Positions 33,576 to 42,377 of a stretch of DNA of 63,635 nucleotides are shown here, piece after piece. The position numbers were made by a program, and so were the translations under genes. The stretch comes from Oxalobacteraceae bacterium AB_14 (GTDB lineage: Bacteria; Pseudomonadota; Gammaproteobacteria; Burkholderiales; Burkholderiaceae_D). The notes beneath the pieces were generated by a model. The model saw only the letters and a program-made list of their open reading frames with translations. It did no database searches and was not told the DNA's origin. The DNA lies in NCBI GenBank assembly GCA_000381565.1, contig KB906724.1, positions 2,654,190 through 2,717,824 on the forward strand, written 5' to 3'. Positions within the stretch are counted from its first letter, which is position 1, and every line of letters starts with the position of its first letter.

Positions 33576-33659
33576 ATGGCGCTGTATATTTTGTCCAGCG
33601 TACTGCTGCTTGGTGCGATACTGGTGCTGCGCATACCCGCCAAACTGATCAACCGTTGA
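33576..33659 (+). pseudogene. 27-residue single-helix ORF, possible C-terminal relic of an MFS transporter
   Basis: The frame MALYILSSVLLLGAILVLRI followed by PAKLINR ends 12 bp before the glycerate kinase ATG. It reads like the last membrane helix and basic tail of an MFS sugar-acid transporter. The upstream frame continues without homology I can see and joins the regulator remnant within about 10 bp. A fused deletion scar is the simplest explanation. A genuine small membrane protein cannot be excluded, but there is no good ribosome-binding site. Confidence 0.35.
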
Positions 33660-33671
33660 TAGAGTTCTCCG

Positions 33672-34811
33672 ATGAAAATAGTCATTGCGCCCGATTCGTT
33701 TAAAGAGAGCCTGACCGCGCTGGCGGTCGCCAACGAAATCGAGGCCGGCTTCCGCGAGTTCTTCCCCGACGCGGAATACGTCAAGCTGCCGGTGGCCGAC
33801 GGCGGCGAAGGCACGGTGCAGGCGATGATCGACGCCAGCGGCGGCCGCCGCGTGGAATTGCAAGTGGCCGGCCCGCTGGGCGAACCGGTGGCCGCGTTCT
33901 ACGGCCTGATGGGCGACGGCGCGACGGCGGTGATCGAGATGGCCGCCGCCAGCGGCCTGGAGCTGGTGCCCGCGGCGCGGCGCGACCCGCTGCGCACCAG
34001 CAGCTACGGCACCGGCCAGCTGATCCGCGACGCGCTGGACGCCGGCGCCCGCCGCTTCGTGCTGGGCGTGGGCGGCAGCGCCACCAACGACGGCGGCGCC
34101 GGCATGGTGCAGGCGCTGGGCGGACGCCTGCTGGACGCGGCCGGCCGCGACTTGCCACCCGGCGGCGGCGCGCTGGACGGCTTGCAACACATCGACCTGT
34201 CCGGCCTGGACGCCCGCATCAAGGACTGCGTGTTCGACATCGCCTGCGACGTCAGCAATCCGCTGGTGGGGCCGCAGGGGGCCTCCCACATCTTTGGCCC
34301 GCAAAAGGGCGCGACCCCGGCGATGGTCGAGCAGCTGGACGCCAACCTGCGCCACTACGCCGACGTCATCGCCCGCGAACTGGGCCGGCAAGTGGCCGGC
34401 GTGCCGGGCGCCGGCGCGGGCGGCGGCATCGGCGCGGCGATGCTGGTCTTCCTGGGCGGTAGCTTGCGTCCCGGTAGCGAGATCGTCACGGCGGCCGTGG
34501 GACTGGACGCGGCCGTGGCCGACGCCGACCTGGTCGTCACCGGCGAAGGCCGCATCGACAGCCAGTCCATCCACGGCAAGACGCCGATCGGCGTGGCGCG
34601 CGTGGCGCAGCGGCACGGCAAGCCGGTGATCGCGCTCGCCGGCTGCCTGGCGCCGGGTGCGGCGGTGGTGCACCAGCATGGCATCGATGCGGTGTTCGGC
34701 GCGGTCAGCCGGCCGTGCACGGTCGAGCAGGCGCTGGCCGAGGCGGCGCAGAATGTGCGCAGCGCCGCCCGCAACATCGCCGCCGTGCTCAGTCTGGGCG
34801 CCAGGCTGTAG
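33672..34811 (+). CDS. garK: Glycerate 2-kinase (GarK/GlxK family)
   Basis: A 379-residue protein starting MKIVIAPDSFKESLTALAVA, the family signature. Further motifs are LPVADGGEGT, GVGGSATNDGGAGM and GAGAGGGIGAAML near the active site. It phosphorylates D-glycerate to 2-phosphoglycerate, feeding sugar-acid or glyoxylate carbon into glycolysis. It is complete and intact although its probable regulator and transporter neighbours are reduced to fragments. No strong ribosome-binding site precedes the ATG. The histidine kinase gene begins 65 bp after its stop. Confidence 0.95.
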   Translation: MKIVIAPDSFKESLTALAVANEIEAGFREFFPDAEYVKLPVADGGEGTVQAMIDASGGRRVELQVAGPLGEPVAAFYGLMGDGATAVIEMAAASGLELVPAARRDPLRTSSYGTGQLIRDALDAGARRFVLGVGGSATNDGGAGMVQALGGRLLDAAGRDLPPGGGALDGLQHIDLSGLDARIKDCVFDIACDVSNPLVGPQGASHIFGPQKGATPAMVEQLDANLRHYADVIARELGRQVAGVPGAGAGGGIGAAMLVFLGGSLRPGSEIVTAAVGLDAAVADADLVVTGEGRIDSQSIHGKTPIGVARVAQRHGKPVIALAGCLAPGAAVVHQHGIDAVFGAVSRPCTVEQALAEAAQNVRSAARNIAAVLSLGARL

Positions 34812-34876
34812 CACAGGCGGCTAGGGGCCGACCATCTGTGCTAGAGTCATTCTCGTCCCAGCCTACGACACCGAGA

Positions 34877-37800
34877 ATGAAGCCTGTAGTCCACCGCCCC
34901 CTGCCATCGATCCGAGCGCAAATCTACACGCTGGTGTGGGCCTGCGCATTGCCGGCCGTGGTCGGGGTCGGATTGTTGGCGCATCATTTCTATCAGCGGG
35001 AACGGACCCAGATCCAGCAAGGAGCGCTGGTCACGGCGCGCGCATTGATACAGGCGGTCGACCGCGACCTCAATACCGGCATCACCATGGCGAAGGCGCT
35101 GGCCAACGCGCCCAGCCTGGGCAGTGGCGACCTGGCAGGCTTCTATACCCTGGCCAGCAAGGCGCTGCGCCCCGAATTCCCCGGCTTTAATTTCGTGTTG
35201 AGCGACCGTGATTCGGTCCAGTTGCTGAACACCGCTCGTCCTTTTGGTCCAACGCTCGCCGATCCCGCCAGCCGGGAGCGCATCCACAAGGTGTTCGACA
35301 CCGGCCAGACAGTGATCTCCGACGTCTTCATCGGCGGCGCCTTGAAGCGGCCGCTGGTCGCGGTGCATGTGCCGGTGATCAGGGACGGCAAGGTGATTTA
35401 CTGCCTGTCGGTGGCGTTTGTGCCCGAGCGCCTGGGCATGGTGCTGCGGGAGCAGAACCTGCCCGGCGACCGCGTGGCCGGCATCTTCGATACGCGCGGC
35501 GTGATTGTGGCCCGCTCCAAGGACGCGGAACGCTACGTGGGCAAGGCTGCGTCGCCCATCCTGCGGACCAGGATGGCCGCTGGCGGCGAGGCGGCGTTCG
35601 AGTCGGTCACGCTGGACGGCACCCCGGTGTACTCGATGTACAGCCAGTCGAAGATGTCCGGCTGGACGGTGGCGATCGGCGTGCCGCGCAGTACCATGCT
35701 GTCGGAAATGCTGTCCTCGATCCGCTGGATCATCATCGTCGTGGCCGGGCTGCTCGGCCTGGGTTTCGGCGCCGCGTGGTATTTCGCCCGCCGCATCAAT
35801 CATTCGGTCGGCGCGTTGTCGCGCGCCGCCAGCGCCCTGGGCAAGGATGGCGACCTGCGGCTGGAGGGCGCCAAGCCGGTGTTCCGCGAAGTGGACGTCG
35901 CCATCCGCACCTTGCAGGCGGTGGAGTCCGAGCTGCAGCAGTATCGCAACCGGCTCGAGAGCGCGATCGAAGAGCGCACCTTGCAACTGCAATCGGCCCA
36001 GCGCGAAGCGATCAACCGGGAGCTGCGCACCCGCACCGTGATGGACAATATCGGCGACGGCATCATCACCATCAATGCGGGCGGCGTCATCGAAGCCTTC
36101 AACCATGCCGCCAGCGCCATCTTCGGCTACACGCCGGCAGAGGCAATCGGCGCCAACATCATGCGCATGATGCCGGCCAGTTTGCGCGGCGCCCATCATG
36201 CCGGCATGGCGCGCTACCTCGCCGGCGGCCTGCCCAAGGTGGTGGGCAAGAACAACGTTGAGCTGCAAGGGCTGCGCAAGGATGGCACCACGTTCGTACT
36301 GGAGCTGTCGATCCGCGCACTGCTGGTCGATGGACAGCATCTGTTCGTCGGCATCGTGCGCGACGTCACGGAACGCAAGCGGGCCGAGAGGGAGCTGCGC
36401 CTGGCGATGGAGCAGGTGCAGATCGCCAGCGCCGCCAAGGATGTCTTCGTGGCGAACATGAGCCATGAGCTGCGCACGCCGATGAACGCGGTGCTGGGCA
36501 TGGCGCACCTGCTCAGTACCACCGGCTTGTCGGCGGAGCAGGGCCGCTATCTGGAGATGATACGGGCCTCGGGACAAAGCCTGCTCGGCATACTGAACGA
36601 CATCCTCGATTTCTCCAAGATGGAAGCCGGGAAGATCGAAGTGCATCCGGTGCGCTTCCTGCTGGAGGATGTGCTGCATTCGCTGGCCAGCATCATGAGC
36701 GTGACTGTCGGCGAGAAGAACCTGGAACTGTGCCTGGGCGTGGAGCAGGACGTGCCACGCACGCTGGTCGGCGACGCGCTGCGCCTGCAGCAGATACTGG
36801 TCAACCTGGCCGGCAACGCCATCAAGTTCACCGAACAGGGCGAAGTCTCGGTGCTGGTGGAGCGCGCGGGCGGCGTGGGCGCGGCGCTGCTGCTGCGCTT
36901 TACCGTGCGCGATACCGGCATCGGCATGAATGACGAACAACTGGCAAGGCTGTTCTCGCCGTTCACGCAGGCTGACCTGTCCACCACGCGCCGCTACGGC
37001 GGCACCGGATTGGGGCTGACCATCTCCAAGGGGCTGATCGAACTGCTGGGCGGCGCCATCGAAGTGCGCAGCGCGGTGGGCGCGGGCAGCATGTTCTCCT
37101 TCACGCTGCCGATGAAACAGGCCGACAAGGCCGAGGCGCCGAGGACCGGCCGCCGCCGCCACTTGCTGGTGGTGGACGATAACGCCACCAGCCGCGACTT
37201 CCTCGGCAAGACCATCGACGCCTGGACCTGGCGCTGCGACGTGGTCGCCTCGGGGGCGGAAGCGCTGGCGCTGATACGGTCCGGCCGCGTCTACGATGCG
37301 GCGCTGGTGGACTGGCAAATGCCGGGCATGGACGGCCCGGCCACCATGCGCGCGCTGCAGGAGGCATCCGACCTGCCGCTGATCTGCATGGTCAACGCGT
37401 ACGGCCGCAGCAAGCTGGTACAGGACACGGCCGGCGTCAGCGCGCCGGTGTTCCTGACCAAGCCGGTGACGGCCTCCAGCCTGTATGACGCGGTGCAGAC
37501 CGCGCTGGCGCATCGCCAGGAAGATGTCGCCGATGTTCCGGCGCTGGCGGACGCCAGGGCGCTGGCTGGCGTGCACATGCTGTTGGTGGAGGACAATCCT
37601 GTCAACCAGCAGGTGGCAAAAGGCATCTTGGAGCTGGCCGGCGCCACGGTCACGCTGGCGGAGCACGGCGAGAGGGCGCTTGAGCTGCTGCGCGGGGACC
37701 TGCGCTGCGAGCTGGTGTTGATGGATGTGCAGATGCCGGTGATGGACGGGTTTACCGCCACCCGCGCGATCCGCGATGAACTTCGCCTGACGCTGCCGGT

Positions 37801-37942
37801 GATCGCGATGACGGCCGGGGTGATGGAGTCCGAGCGCGAGCAATGCATCGCCGCCGGCATGGACGATTTCATCGGCAAGCCGGTGGACGTGGAGCAGATG
37901 TTCGCCACCATCGCGATGCACCTGCGTCCCGGTGGCGGCTAG
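34877..37942 (+). CDS. Hybrid sensor histidine kinase with two receiver domains
   Basis: A 1021-residue inner-membrane kinase. First membrane helix about 18-40, periplasmic dCache-like sensor to about 275, second helix about 278-300, HAMP-like linker, a PAS domain (about 395-510), then HisKA with phosphoacceptor His530 in NMSHELRTPMNAV and a HATPase domain (NLAGNAIKF, DTGIGM, GGTGLGLTISKGL). Receiver 1 has Asp812 in LVDWQMPGMDG and receiver 2 has Asp950 in LMDVQMPVMDG. There is no HPt domain and no adjacent response regulator, so the output partner lies elsewhere. ATG 34877 was chosen because upstream sequence overlaps the kinase gene before it. The dCache ligand is unknown. Confidence 0.93.
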   Translation: MKPVVHRPLPSIRAQIYTLVWACALPAVVGVGLLAHHFYQRERTQIQQGALVTARALIQAVDRDLNTGITMAKALANAPSLGSGDLAGFYTLASKALRPEFPGFNFVLSDRDSVQLLNTARPFGPTLADPASRERIHKVFDTGQTVISDVFIGGALKRPLVAVHVPVIRDGKVIYCLSVAFVPERLGMVLREQNLPGDRVAGIFDTRGVIVARSKDAERYVGKAASPILRTRMAAGGEAAFESVTLDGTPVYSMYSQSKMSGWTVAIGVPRSTMLSEMLSSIRWIIIVVAGLLGLGFGAAWYFARRINHSVGALSRAASALGKDGDLRLEGAKPVFREVDVAIRTLQAVESELQQYRNRLESAIEERTLQLQSAQREAINRELRTRTVMDNIGDGIITINAGGVIEAFNHAASAIFGYTPAEAIGANIMRMMPASLRGAHHAGMARYLAGGLPKVVGKNNVELQGLRKDGTTFVLELSIRALLVDGQHLFVGIVRDVTERKRAERELRLAMEQVQIASAAKDVFVANMSHELRTPMNAVLGMAHLLSTTGLSAEQGRYLEMIRASGQSLLGILNDILDFSKMEAGKIEVHPVRFLLEDVLHSLASIMSVTVGEKNLELCLGVEQDVPRTLVGDALRLQQILVNLAGNAIKFTEQGEVSVLVERAGGVGAALLLRFTVRDTGIGMNDEQLARLFSPFTQADLSTTRRYGGTGLGLTISKGLIELLGGAIEVRSAVGAGSMFSFTLPMKQADKAEAPRTGRRRHLLVVDDNATSRDFLGKTIDAWTWRCDVVASGAEALALIRSGRVYDAALVDWQMPGMDGPATMRALQEASDLPLICMVNAYGRSKLVQDTAGVSAPVFLTKPVTASSLYDAVQTALAHRQEDVADVPALADARALAGVHMLLVEDNPVNQQVAKGILELAGATVTLAEHGERALELLRGDLRCELVLMDVQMPVMDGFTATRAIRDELRLTLPVIAMTAGVMESEREQCIAAGMDDFIGKPVDVEQMFATIAMHLRPGGG

Positions 37943-39249
37943 AAGAAGGTGTTGACCGCGCCGCGCACCTTGTAGTCGTCGTCCACCGTCAGCAGCAGCG
38001 GCCATTTGTCGAAGGTGGTGCAGGGATGCGAAATGCCGCAGCCTATCAGGTCGCCGACCGCCAGTTCGCCGCTGATGGCATGCTGCGCCGGCAGCCGCAG
38101 GTAGGCGTGCTGGTCGTTCATCTTCTCGATACGGCATCCGTCCGGCAGGGCCGCCGGCGCGCCGGCGCCGGGACGGTGCGACACCAACGCGCGCGGCAGC
38201 TCCATGTCATACGAAGCGTCGCGCTTGCCCATGCCGAGGATGGCCAGCGTCGGTTCGGGCCGCGACAGCACCATGCTCCAGACCTCCAGCGCCGGCCGCA
38301 GGCCCTGGCCAGGCGCCAGGCCTTCGCGCGCGTTCAGCTGCTCGATCAGGCCATGATAGAAGCCGTGGTCATTGGTCAGGTAGCAGCCGCTGCGCAGCAC
38401 CGCTAGCACGGGGCGGGACAAGTCCTTCACCTGGGCGAAACCGCAGGCGACAAAATCGAAATACGCCGAGCCGCCGGCCGACAGCAGGATTTCGCCGCGC
38501 TTGAACAGCTGTTCGGCGTCGGCCTGGCGCAGCAGGTCGGACAGCTGGGTGACGAAATGGCGGACCGCTTCATGGTCCTGGTCGCGGTCCGGGCCGACCA
38601 GCAGGCCCTCGTAGCCTTCGATGCCGGCCAGTTCCAGTCCCGGCGCGGCGGCGACTTCGCGCGCCAGCGCCAGTGCTTCGTCCATGCTGCGGCAGCCGGA
38701 CCGTTTGCCGGCCAGTCCCAACTCCACCAGCAGCGGCAGGCGCCTTTCCATGCGTTGCTGTTGCGCCGCCTGCGACAGGCGCGCCACGCCCGCGCTGGAA
38801 TCGACCAGCGCGTAGAACTCGAACGAGGGATCGCGGTGCATCAGCGTCAGCACGGCCTTGATGTCGGCCGGCGCCACCAGCTGGTTCGCCAGCAGCACGC
38901 GGCGCACGCCGTAGCGGTAGGCGATCTGCACCTGCGCCGCTGTCGCCAGCGTCATGCCCCAGGCGCCGTTGGCCAGTTGGGCGTCGAACAATTGGGGGCT
39001 CATGGTGGTCTTGCCGTGCGGCGCCAGTTGCACGCCGTACCGCTCGCAGAAGCCGCGCATCCATTGCAGGTTGTGCTCCAGCGCGGACGCCTTCAACAGC
39101 GCGACCGGAAAACTGGTGTCGGCGCGCAGCACGCTCCACTGGCGGGCGCCGATGTCGCCCTGGCGCAGCGGCTGCATGATCGGCAGGCCCTTGACGCCGG
39201 GGTGCAGTAGTTGGTCTTCCAATTTCATCATGGCGGCGGTGCGATTCAA
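37939..39249 (-). CDS. Fold-type III PLP-dependent D-amino-acid deaminase / DSD1-like enzyme
   Basis: A 436-residue protein of the D-serine dehydratase/D-threonine aldolase (alanine-racemase-like) family. The PLP lysine lies in LAPHGKTTMSP and the C-terminal zinc-site motif is CGISHPCTTFDKW (HxC), as in metal-dependent D-serine deaminases. It probably converts a D-amino acid to 2-oxoacid and ammonia; the substrate is not fixed. The start is TTG at 39249: AGGAG at 39256-39260 stands six bases upstream, and the codon overlaps the previous stop as TTGA. ATG 39231 lacks such a site. The 3' end faces the histidine kinase gene and overlaps it by 4 bp. Confidence 0.88.
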   Translation of the reverse strand: MNRTAAMMKLEDQLLHPGVKGLPIMQPLRQGDIGARQWSVLRADTSFPVALLKASALEHNLQWMRGFCERYGVQLAPHGKTTMSPQLFDAQLANGAWGMTLATAAQVQIAYRYGVRRVLLANQLVAPADIKAVLTLMHRDPSFEFYALVDSSAGVARLSQAAQQQRMERRLPLLVELGLAGKRSGCRSMDEALALAREVAAAPGLELAGIEGYEGLLVGPDRDQDHEAVRHFVTQLSDLLRQADAEQLFKRGEILLSAGGSAYFDFVACGFAQVKDLSRPVLAVLRSGCYLTNDHGFYHGLIEQLNAREGLAPGQGLRPALEVWSMVLSRPEPTLAILGMGKRDASYDMELPRALVSHRPGAGAPAALPDGCRIEKMNDQHAYLRLPAQHAISGELAVGDLIGCGISHPCTTFDKWPLLLTVDDDYKVRGAVNTFF

Positions 39250-40442
39250 GTGTGGCTCCTGCGGTCGAAAGTGTGCAATGTGGCGCCCAGCGCCTGAAGG
39301 TGGCTGCGGCGCAGCATGCCGTAGTTGTAGAACCCGAAATGGCGGATGCCCAGATCCCATAGGCCCTGCAAGGCTTGCGGCAGTTGCGCGCCATCGTCCA
39401 GGTCCGGTGGGCCGGGGCGCAGGATGGCGCGGATCCGGTCCGGCGCGCCGATGCGGCGGATGCAGTCCCACGCATCGCTGCGGACGGCGGCGGCATCGGC
39501 TTCGTAGAACGGTATCTCCAGCCAGTCGGCCACTTCCGAAAGAGCGCGCAGGTCGGCGCCTTCCAGCCAGCTGTGGGAGGTGGGGCGCTGCACCGTCGCC
39601 ACCACGGACAACTGCACCTGTGGCGGCATGGCGGCGCGGATGGCGCCGACCAGTTGCGTGACGCGGCGCTGGCGCAGGCGGTTAAGGGCCGCCAGCTCGC
39701 CGTCTTCCAGCAGGTCGGCGGCCAGCCACGCCGCGCCCTGGGTGGGCGTGGCATCGACGGGGGCGTCGAGATAGCTGTCGATGTCGCGGCGGATGCGGCT
39801 GCGCAGGCCGTCCATGTCGATGTCCGCCGCTATGCCGGCGGCCATGCAGGCGTCGCAGAAGCACAGGCCGAGCATGGAGTCGAGCCAGAGGTTGCCGCGG
39901 ACCTGGGCGAATTCATGGTGGTAGCCGTGGGCGTAGGGCAGCCAACCCGGCGTCTCGATCACCACGCTGGCGACGCCGCGCGCGGCCACGTCGGCGCTCA
40001 GCGCCACCGCGTAGTCGAACACCGGCTGCTGCATCGGGCAAAGGCTGTACACGTAGCCGTCGCCGTAGGCGTTGCGCGCGGTGTACCGGGGATGTGCCGC
40101 GCCGAGGCGGCTATTGTGCAGCAGTACAGTCCAGGCGTGTACGGCGACGCCGCCGTTGGCGACCAGCTGCGGCAGCACCGCGCGCATCGACGGTTCGGAA
40201 TGGGCTTGCGGCGTGAGTTCACCGTAGCGCGCCAGGTCCGGTTCGAAATAGACCACGCCATCCTCGGGAAAGATGACGCGCGGTCCATGGGCCGCATGCG
40301 GACGCAGGAATTTTCCGGCATGGTAGCTGACGGCGAGCGTTGCGCCGTTCATGCCCAGGCTGCGCGCCTGATCCGCAAATTGGTCCACATCCGCGACATC
40401 CCACGGATAGCAATACAGCGAACGGTTGTTGGGAGAATTCAT
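39246..40442 (-). CDS. Glycoside-hydrolase-like TIM-barrel protein in the D-amino-acid cluster
   Basis: A 398-residue cytoplasmic protein starting MNSPNNRSLYCYPWDVADVD. The pattern GMNGATLAVSYHAGKFLRP near the start, VVIETPGW, and the CFCDACMAAG cysteine motif are typical of uncharacterised (beta/alpha)8 proteins related to glycoside hydrolases. I cannot name catalytic residues. It is translationally coupled (TTGA overlap) to the deaminase, which implies a shared pathway. ATG 40442 is chosen; ATG 40451 and further upstream codons are possible, but they run into a remnant on the other strand. Confidence 0.65.
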   Translation of the reverse strand: MNSPNNRSLYCYPWDVADVDQFADQARSLGMNGATLAVSYHAGKFLRPHAAHGPRVIFPEDGVVYFEPDLARYGELTPQAHSEPSMRAVLPQLVANGGVAVHAWTVLLHNSRLGAAHPRYTARNAYGDGYVYSLCPMQQPVFDYAVALSADVAARGVASVVIETPGWLPYAHGYHHEFAQVRGNLWLDSMLGLCFCDACMAAGIAADIDMDGLRSRIRRDIDSYLDAPVDATPTQGAAWLAADLLEDGELAALNRLRQRRVTQLVGAIRAAMPPQVQLSVVATVQRPTSHSWLEGADLRALSEVADWLEIPFYEADAAAVRSDAWDCIRRIGAPDRIRAILRPGPPDLDDGAQLPQALQGLWDLGIRHFGFYNYGMLRRSHLQALGATLHTFDRRSHT

Positions 40443-40472
40443 GCGCCACATTCTAGCGTAAGGCGAGGCATC

Positions 40473-40712
40473 GCGGCGCATCTTCAAGCCCGCGCATTCG
40501 ACCAGCTCTATGAGGAAGGCGGAACGCGCCACCGCATGATGTCGATCAGCGCGCACGACCGCATCAGCGGCACACCGCAGATGGTGCGGGTGTGGGACGA
40601 GTTCCTGACCTATGCCCGCAGCAAGCCGGGCATGGCCTTCATGCGCAAGGATGACATTGCCCGCTACGCGTTGACCAGTCCACTGACGGTGCGCGAGAGC
40701 GAAACCATCTGA
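40473..40712 (+). pseudogene. Polysaccharide deacetylase (PuuE-like) C-terminal remnant
   Basis: The plus strand encodes LQARAFDQLYEEGGTRHRMM followed by SISAHDRISGTPQMVRVWDE and FLTYARSKPGMAFMRKDDIA, then a stop at 40710-40712. This is the end of the NodB-type deacetylase domain seen in PuuE/chitin-deacetylase-like proteins (SxHDRIxGTP, then RKDEIA). The 5' two-thirds is absent, replaced by the divergent TIM-barrel gene. It is a truncated relic and no start codon with a ribosome-binding site is visible. Confidence 0.75.
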
Positions 40713-40767
40713 AGCCCACTCCTGTCGGAGCTAAATTGGACGCCATGATAGGCCGACAGGATTACGC

Positions 40768-40934
40768 ATGCTTACACGCCGCAGTTTTTTTCCTGTTGCA
40801 GCCGGAGTCGCCAGCCGCGATGGCCGAGCTGCCGCCGCCCAGTCACCCGGCCGCGCCAGCTGGACCGGTTGGCGCAAGCTATTGCAACGCTCGCGCAGGG
40901 GGAGTCCCGCGCGCGTGTTGTGGGGCAGGCCCCA
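40768..40934 (+). pseudogene. Relic of a Tat-exported protein (signal peptide plus frameshifted start)
   Basis: ATG 40768 is preceded by AGGA and opens MLTRRSFFPVAAGVASRDGR, a twin-arginine-like leader. About 30 codons later the reading becomes arginine-rich nonsense, while another frame gives LDRLAQAIATLAQGESRARV, which looks like normal protein. A frameshift followed by truncation at the 3' end of the permease gene (40935) fits. Family unknown. Confidence 0.4.
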
Positions 40935-42290
40935 TCAGGCGATGACGGCCTTCTTCTGGCGCACCAGGTAGCCCGCGCTCAGCGCCGCCAGCCACACCGG
41001 TATCAGGTAGACCGACAGTTGCAGGTCCGGCGTGATGTACATCACCACCAGGATGCCGGCCAGGAAGGCCAGGCACAGATAATTGGTCAGCGGGTAGCCC
41101 AGGCTGCGGAACGCCGTGGTCTTGCCCTCGGCCTTTTTCCGCGCGCGGAAGCGCAGGTGGATCCAGCTGATCATGGCCCAGTTGATGATCAGCGCCGAGA
41201 CCACAAGGCCCATCAGGAACCCGAAGGCTTTGCCCGGCATGAAGTAGTTGACCACCACGCAGACGCCGGTCGCCAGCGCCGAGACGCCCAGCGCGGCCAG
41301 CGGCACGCCGCGCTGGTTCACCTTCAACAGCAGCTGCGGCGCGTTGCCTTGCTTGGCCAGGCCGTACAACATGCGGGTGTTGGAATAGACGCAGCTGTTA
41401 TACACGGACAGCGCAGCGGTCAGCACCACGGCGTTCAGTACGTGCGCCACCAGGTCGCTGTTCAATGCATGGAAAATCAGCACGAACGGGCTGCCGCCGG
41501 TGACCACCTTCTGCCACGGGTACAGCGACAGCAGGATGCCCAGCGCGCCGATGTAGAAAATCAGGATGCGGTAGATGGCCTGGTTGGTGGCCTTGGGGAT
41601 GGTGCGCGACGGCTCGTCCGCCTCGGCGGCGGTGATGCCGATCAGTTCCAGGCCGCCGAAGGAGAACATGATGACGGCCATCGCCATCACCAGTCCGCCA
41701 AAGCCGTTGGGGAAGAAGCCGCCGTGCTGCCACAGGTTGGCGACCGTCGCTTCCGGGCCGGCGTGGCCGGAGATCAGCAGCCAGGCGCCGAACCCGATCA
41801 TGCCGACGATGGCGACCACCTTGATGATGGCGAACCAGAATTCCATCTCGCCGAAGGCCTTGACGTTGGACAGGCTGATGCCGTTGATGATGACGAAGAA
41901 CACCAGCGCGGACATCCAGGTCGGTATCGCCGGCCACCAGTACTGCACGTAGATGCCGACCGCCGACAGCTCGGCCATGCTGACCAACACGTACAGCACC
42001 CAGTAGTTCCATCCCGACATGAAGCCGGCCAGGTGGCCGCAGTACTTGTCGGCGAAGTAGCTGAACGAGCCGGCGACCGGTTCGTCCACCACCATTTCGC
42101 CCAGCTGGCGCATGATGAAGAAGGCGATCATCCCGGCCACACCGTAGCCGAGCAGCACGGAAGGTCCGGCCATCTGGATGGTCTGCGCGATGCCGAGGAA
42201 CAGGCCGGTGCCGATGGCGCCGCCGAGCGCAATGAGCTGGATGTGCCGGCTCTTCAGGCCTCGCTTGAGTTCATTCTTCCCATCTGCCAT
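40935..42290 (-). CDS. APC-family amino acid permease (CycA/AnsP-like, D-amino-acid cluster)
   Basis: A 451-residue, 12-helix transporter of the AAT group. The N-terminus RGLKSRHIQLIALGGAIGTG and the GLFLG motif, plus FFIMRQLGEMVVDEPVAGSF, are the family signature shared with CycA (D-Ala/D-Ser/Gly), GabP and proline permeases. Its place between the deaminase unit and the exported amidohydrolase suggests uptake of D- or released amino acids. The ATG at 42290 has AGGGG a few bases upstream; the longer GTG/ATG extension to 42320 does not. It ends beside gene debris. Confidence 0.88.
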   Translation of the reverse strand: MADGKNELKRGLKSRHIQLIALGGAIGTGLFLGIAQTIQMAGPSVLLGYGVAGMIAFFIMRQLGEMVVDEPVAGSFSYFADKYCGHLAGFMSGWNYWVLYVLVSMAELSAVGIYVQYWWPAIPTWMSALVFFVIINGISLSNVKAFGEMEFWFAIIKVVAIVGMIGFGAWLLISGHAGPEATVANLWQHGGFFPNGFGGLVMAMAVIMFSFGGLELIGITAAEADEPSRTIPKATNQAIYRILIFYIGALGILLSLYPWQKVVTGGSPFVLIFHALNSDLVAHVLNAVVLTAALSVYNSCVYSNTRMLYGLAKQGNAPQLLLKVNQRGVPLAALGVSALATGVCVVVNYFMPGKAFGFLMGLVVSALIINWAMISWIHLRFRARKKAEGKTTAFRSLGYPLTNYLCLAFLAGILVVMYITPDLQLSVYLIPVWLAALSAGYLVRQKKAVIA

Positions 42291-42377
42291 CTGATCCCCT
42301 GAACGATAAACAAAGAGCACGATTCTAAAGCAAAAGCGCGCCAGCGGAACAGAAAATCGGGAAGGGCTGAAGCGGCG

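Noticed and set aside
34847..38137. 1096-codon minus-strand open frame opposite the hybrid kinase
   Set aside because: Antisense shadow of a kinase with complete HisKA, HATPase and receiver motifs.
39250..39471. N-terminal extension of the D-amino-acid deaminase
   Set aside because: It lies wholly inside the upstream TIM-barrel gene in another frame and is Pro/Arg/His-rich; the TTG at 39249 has a near-ideal ribosome-binding site.
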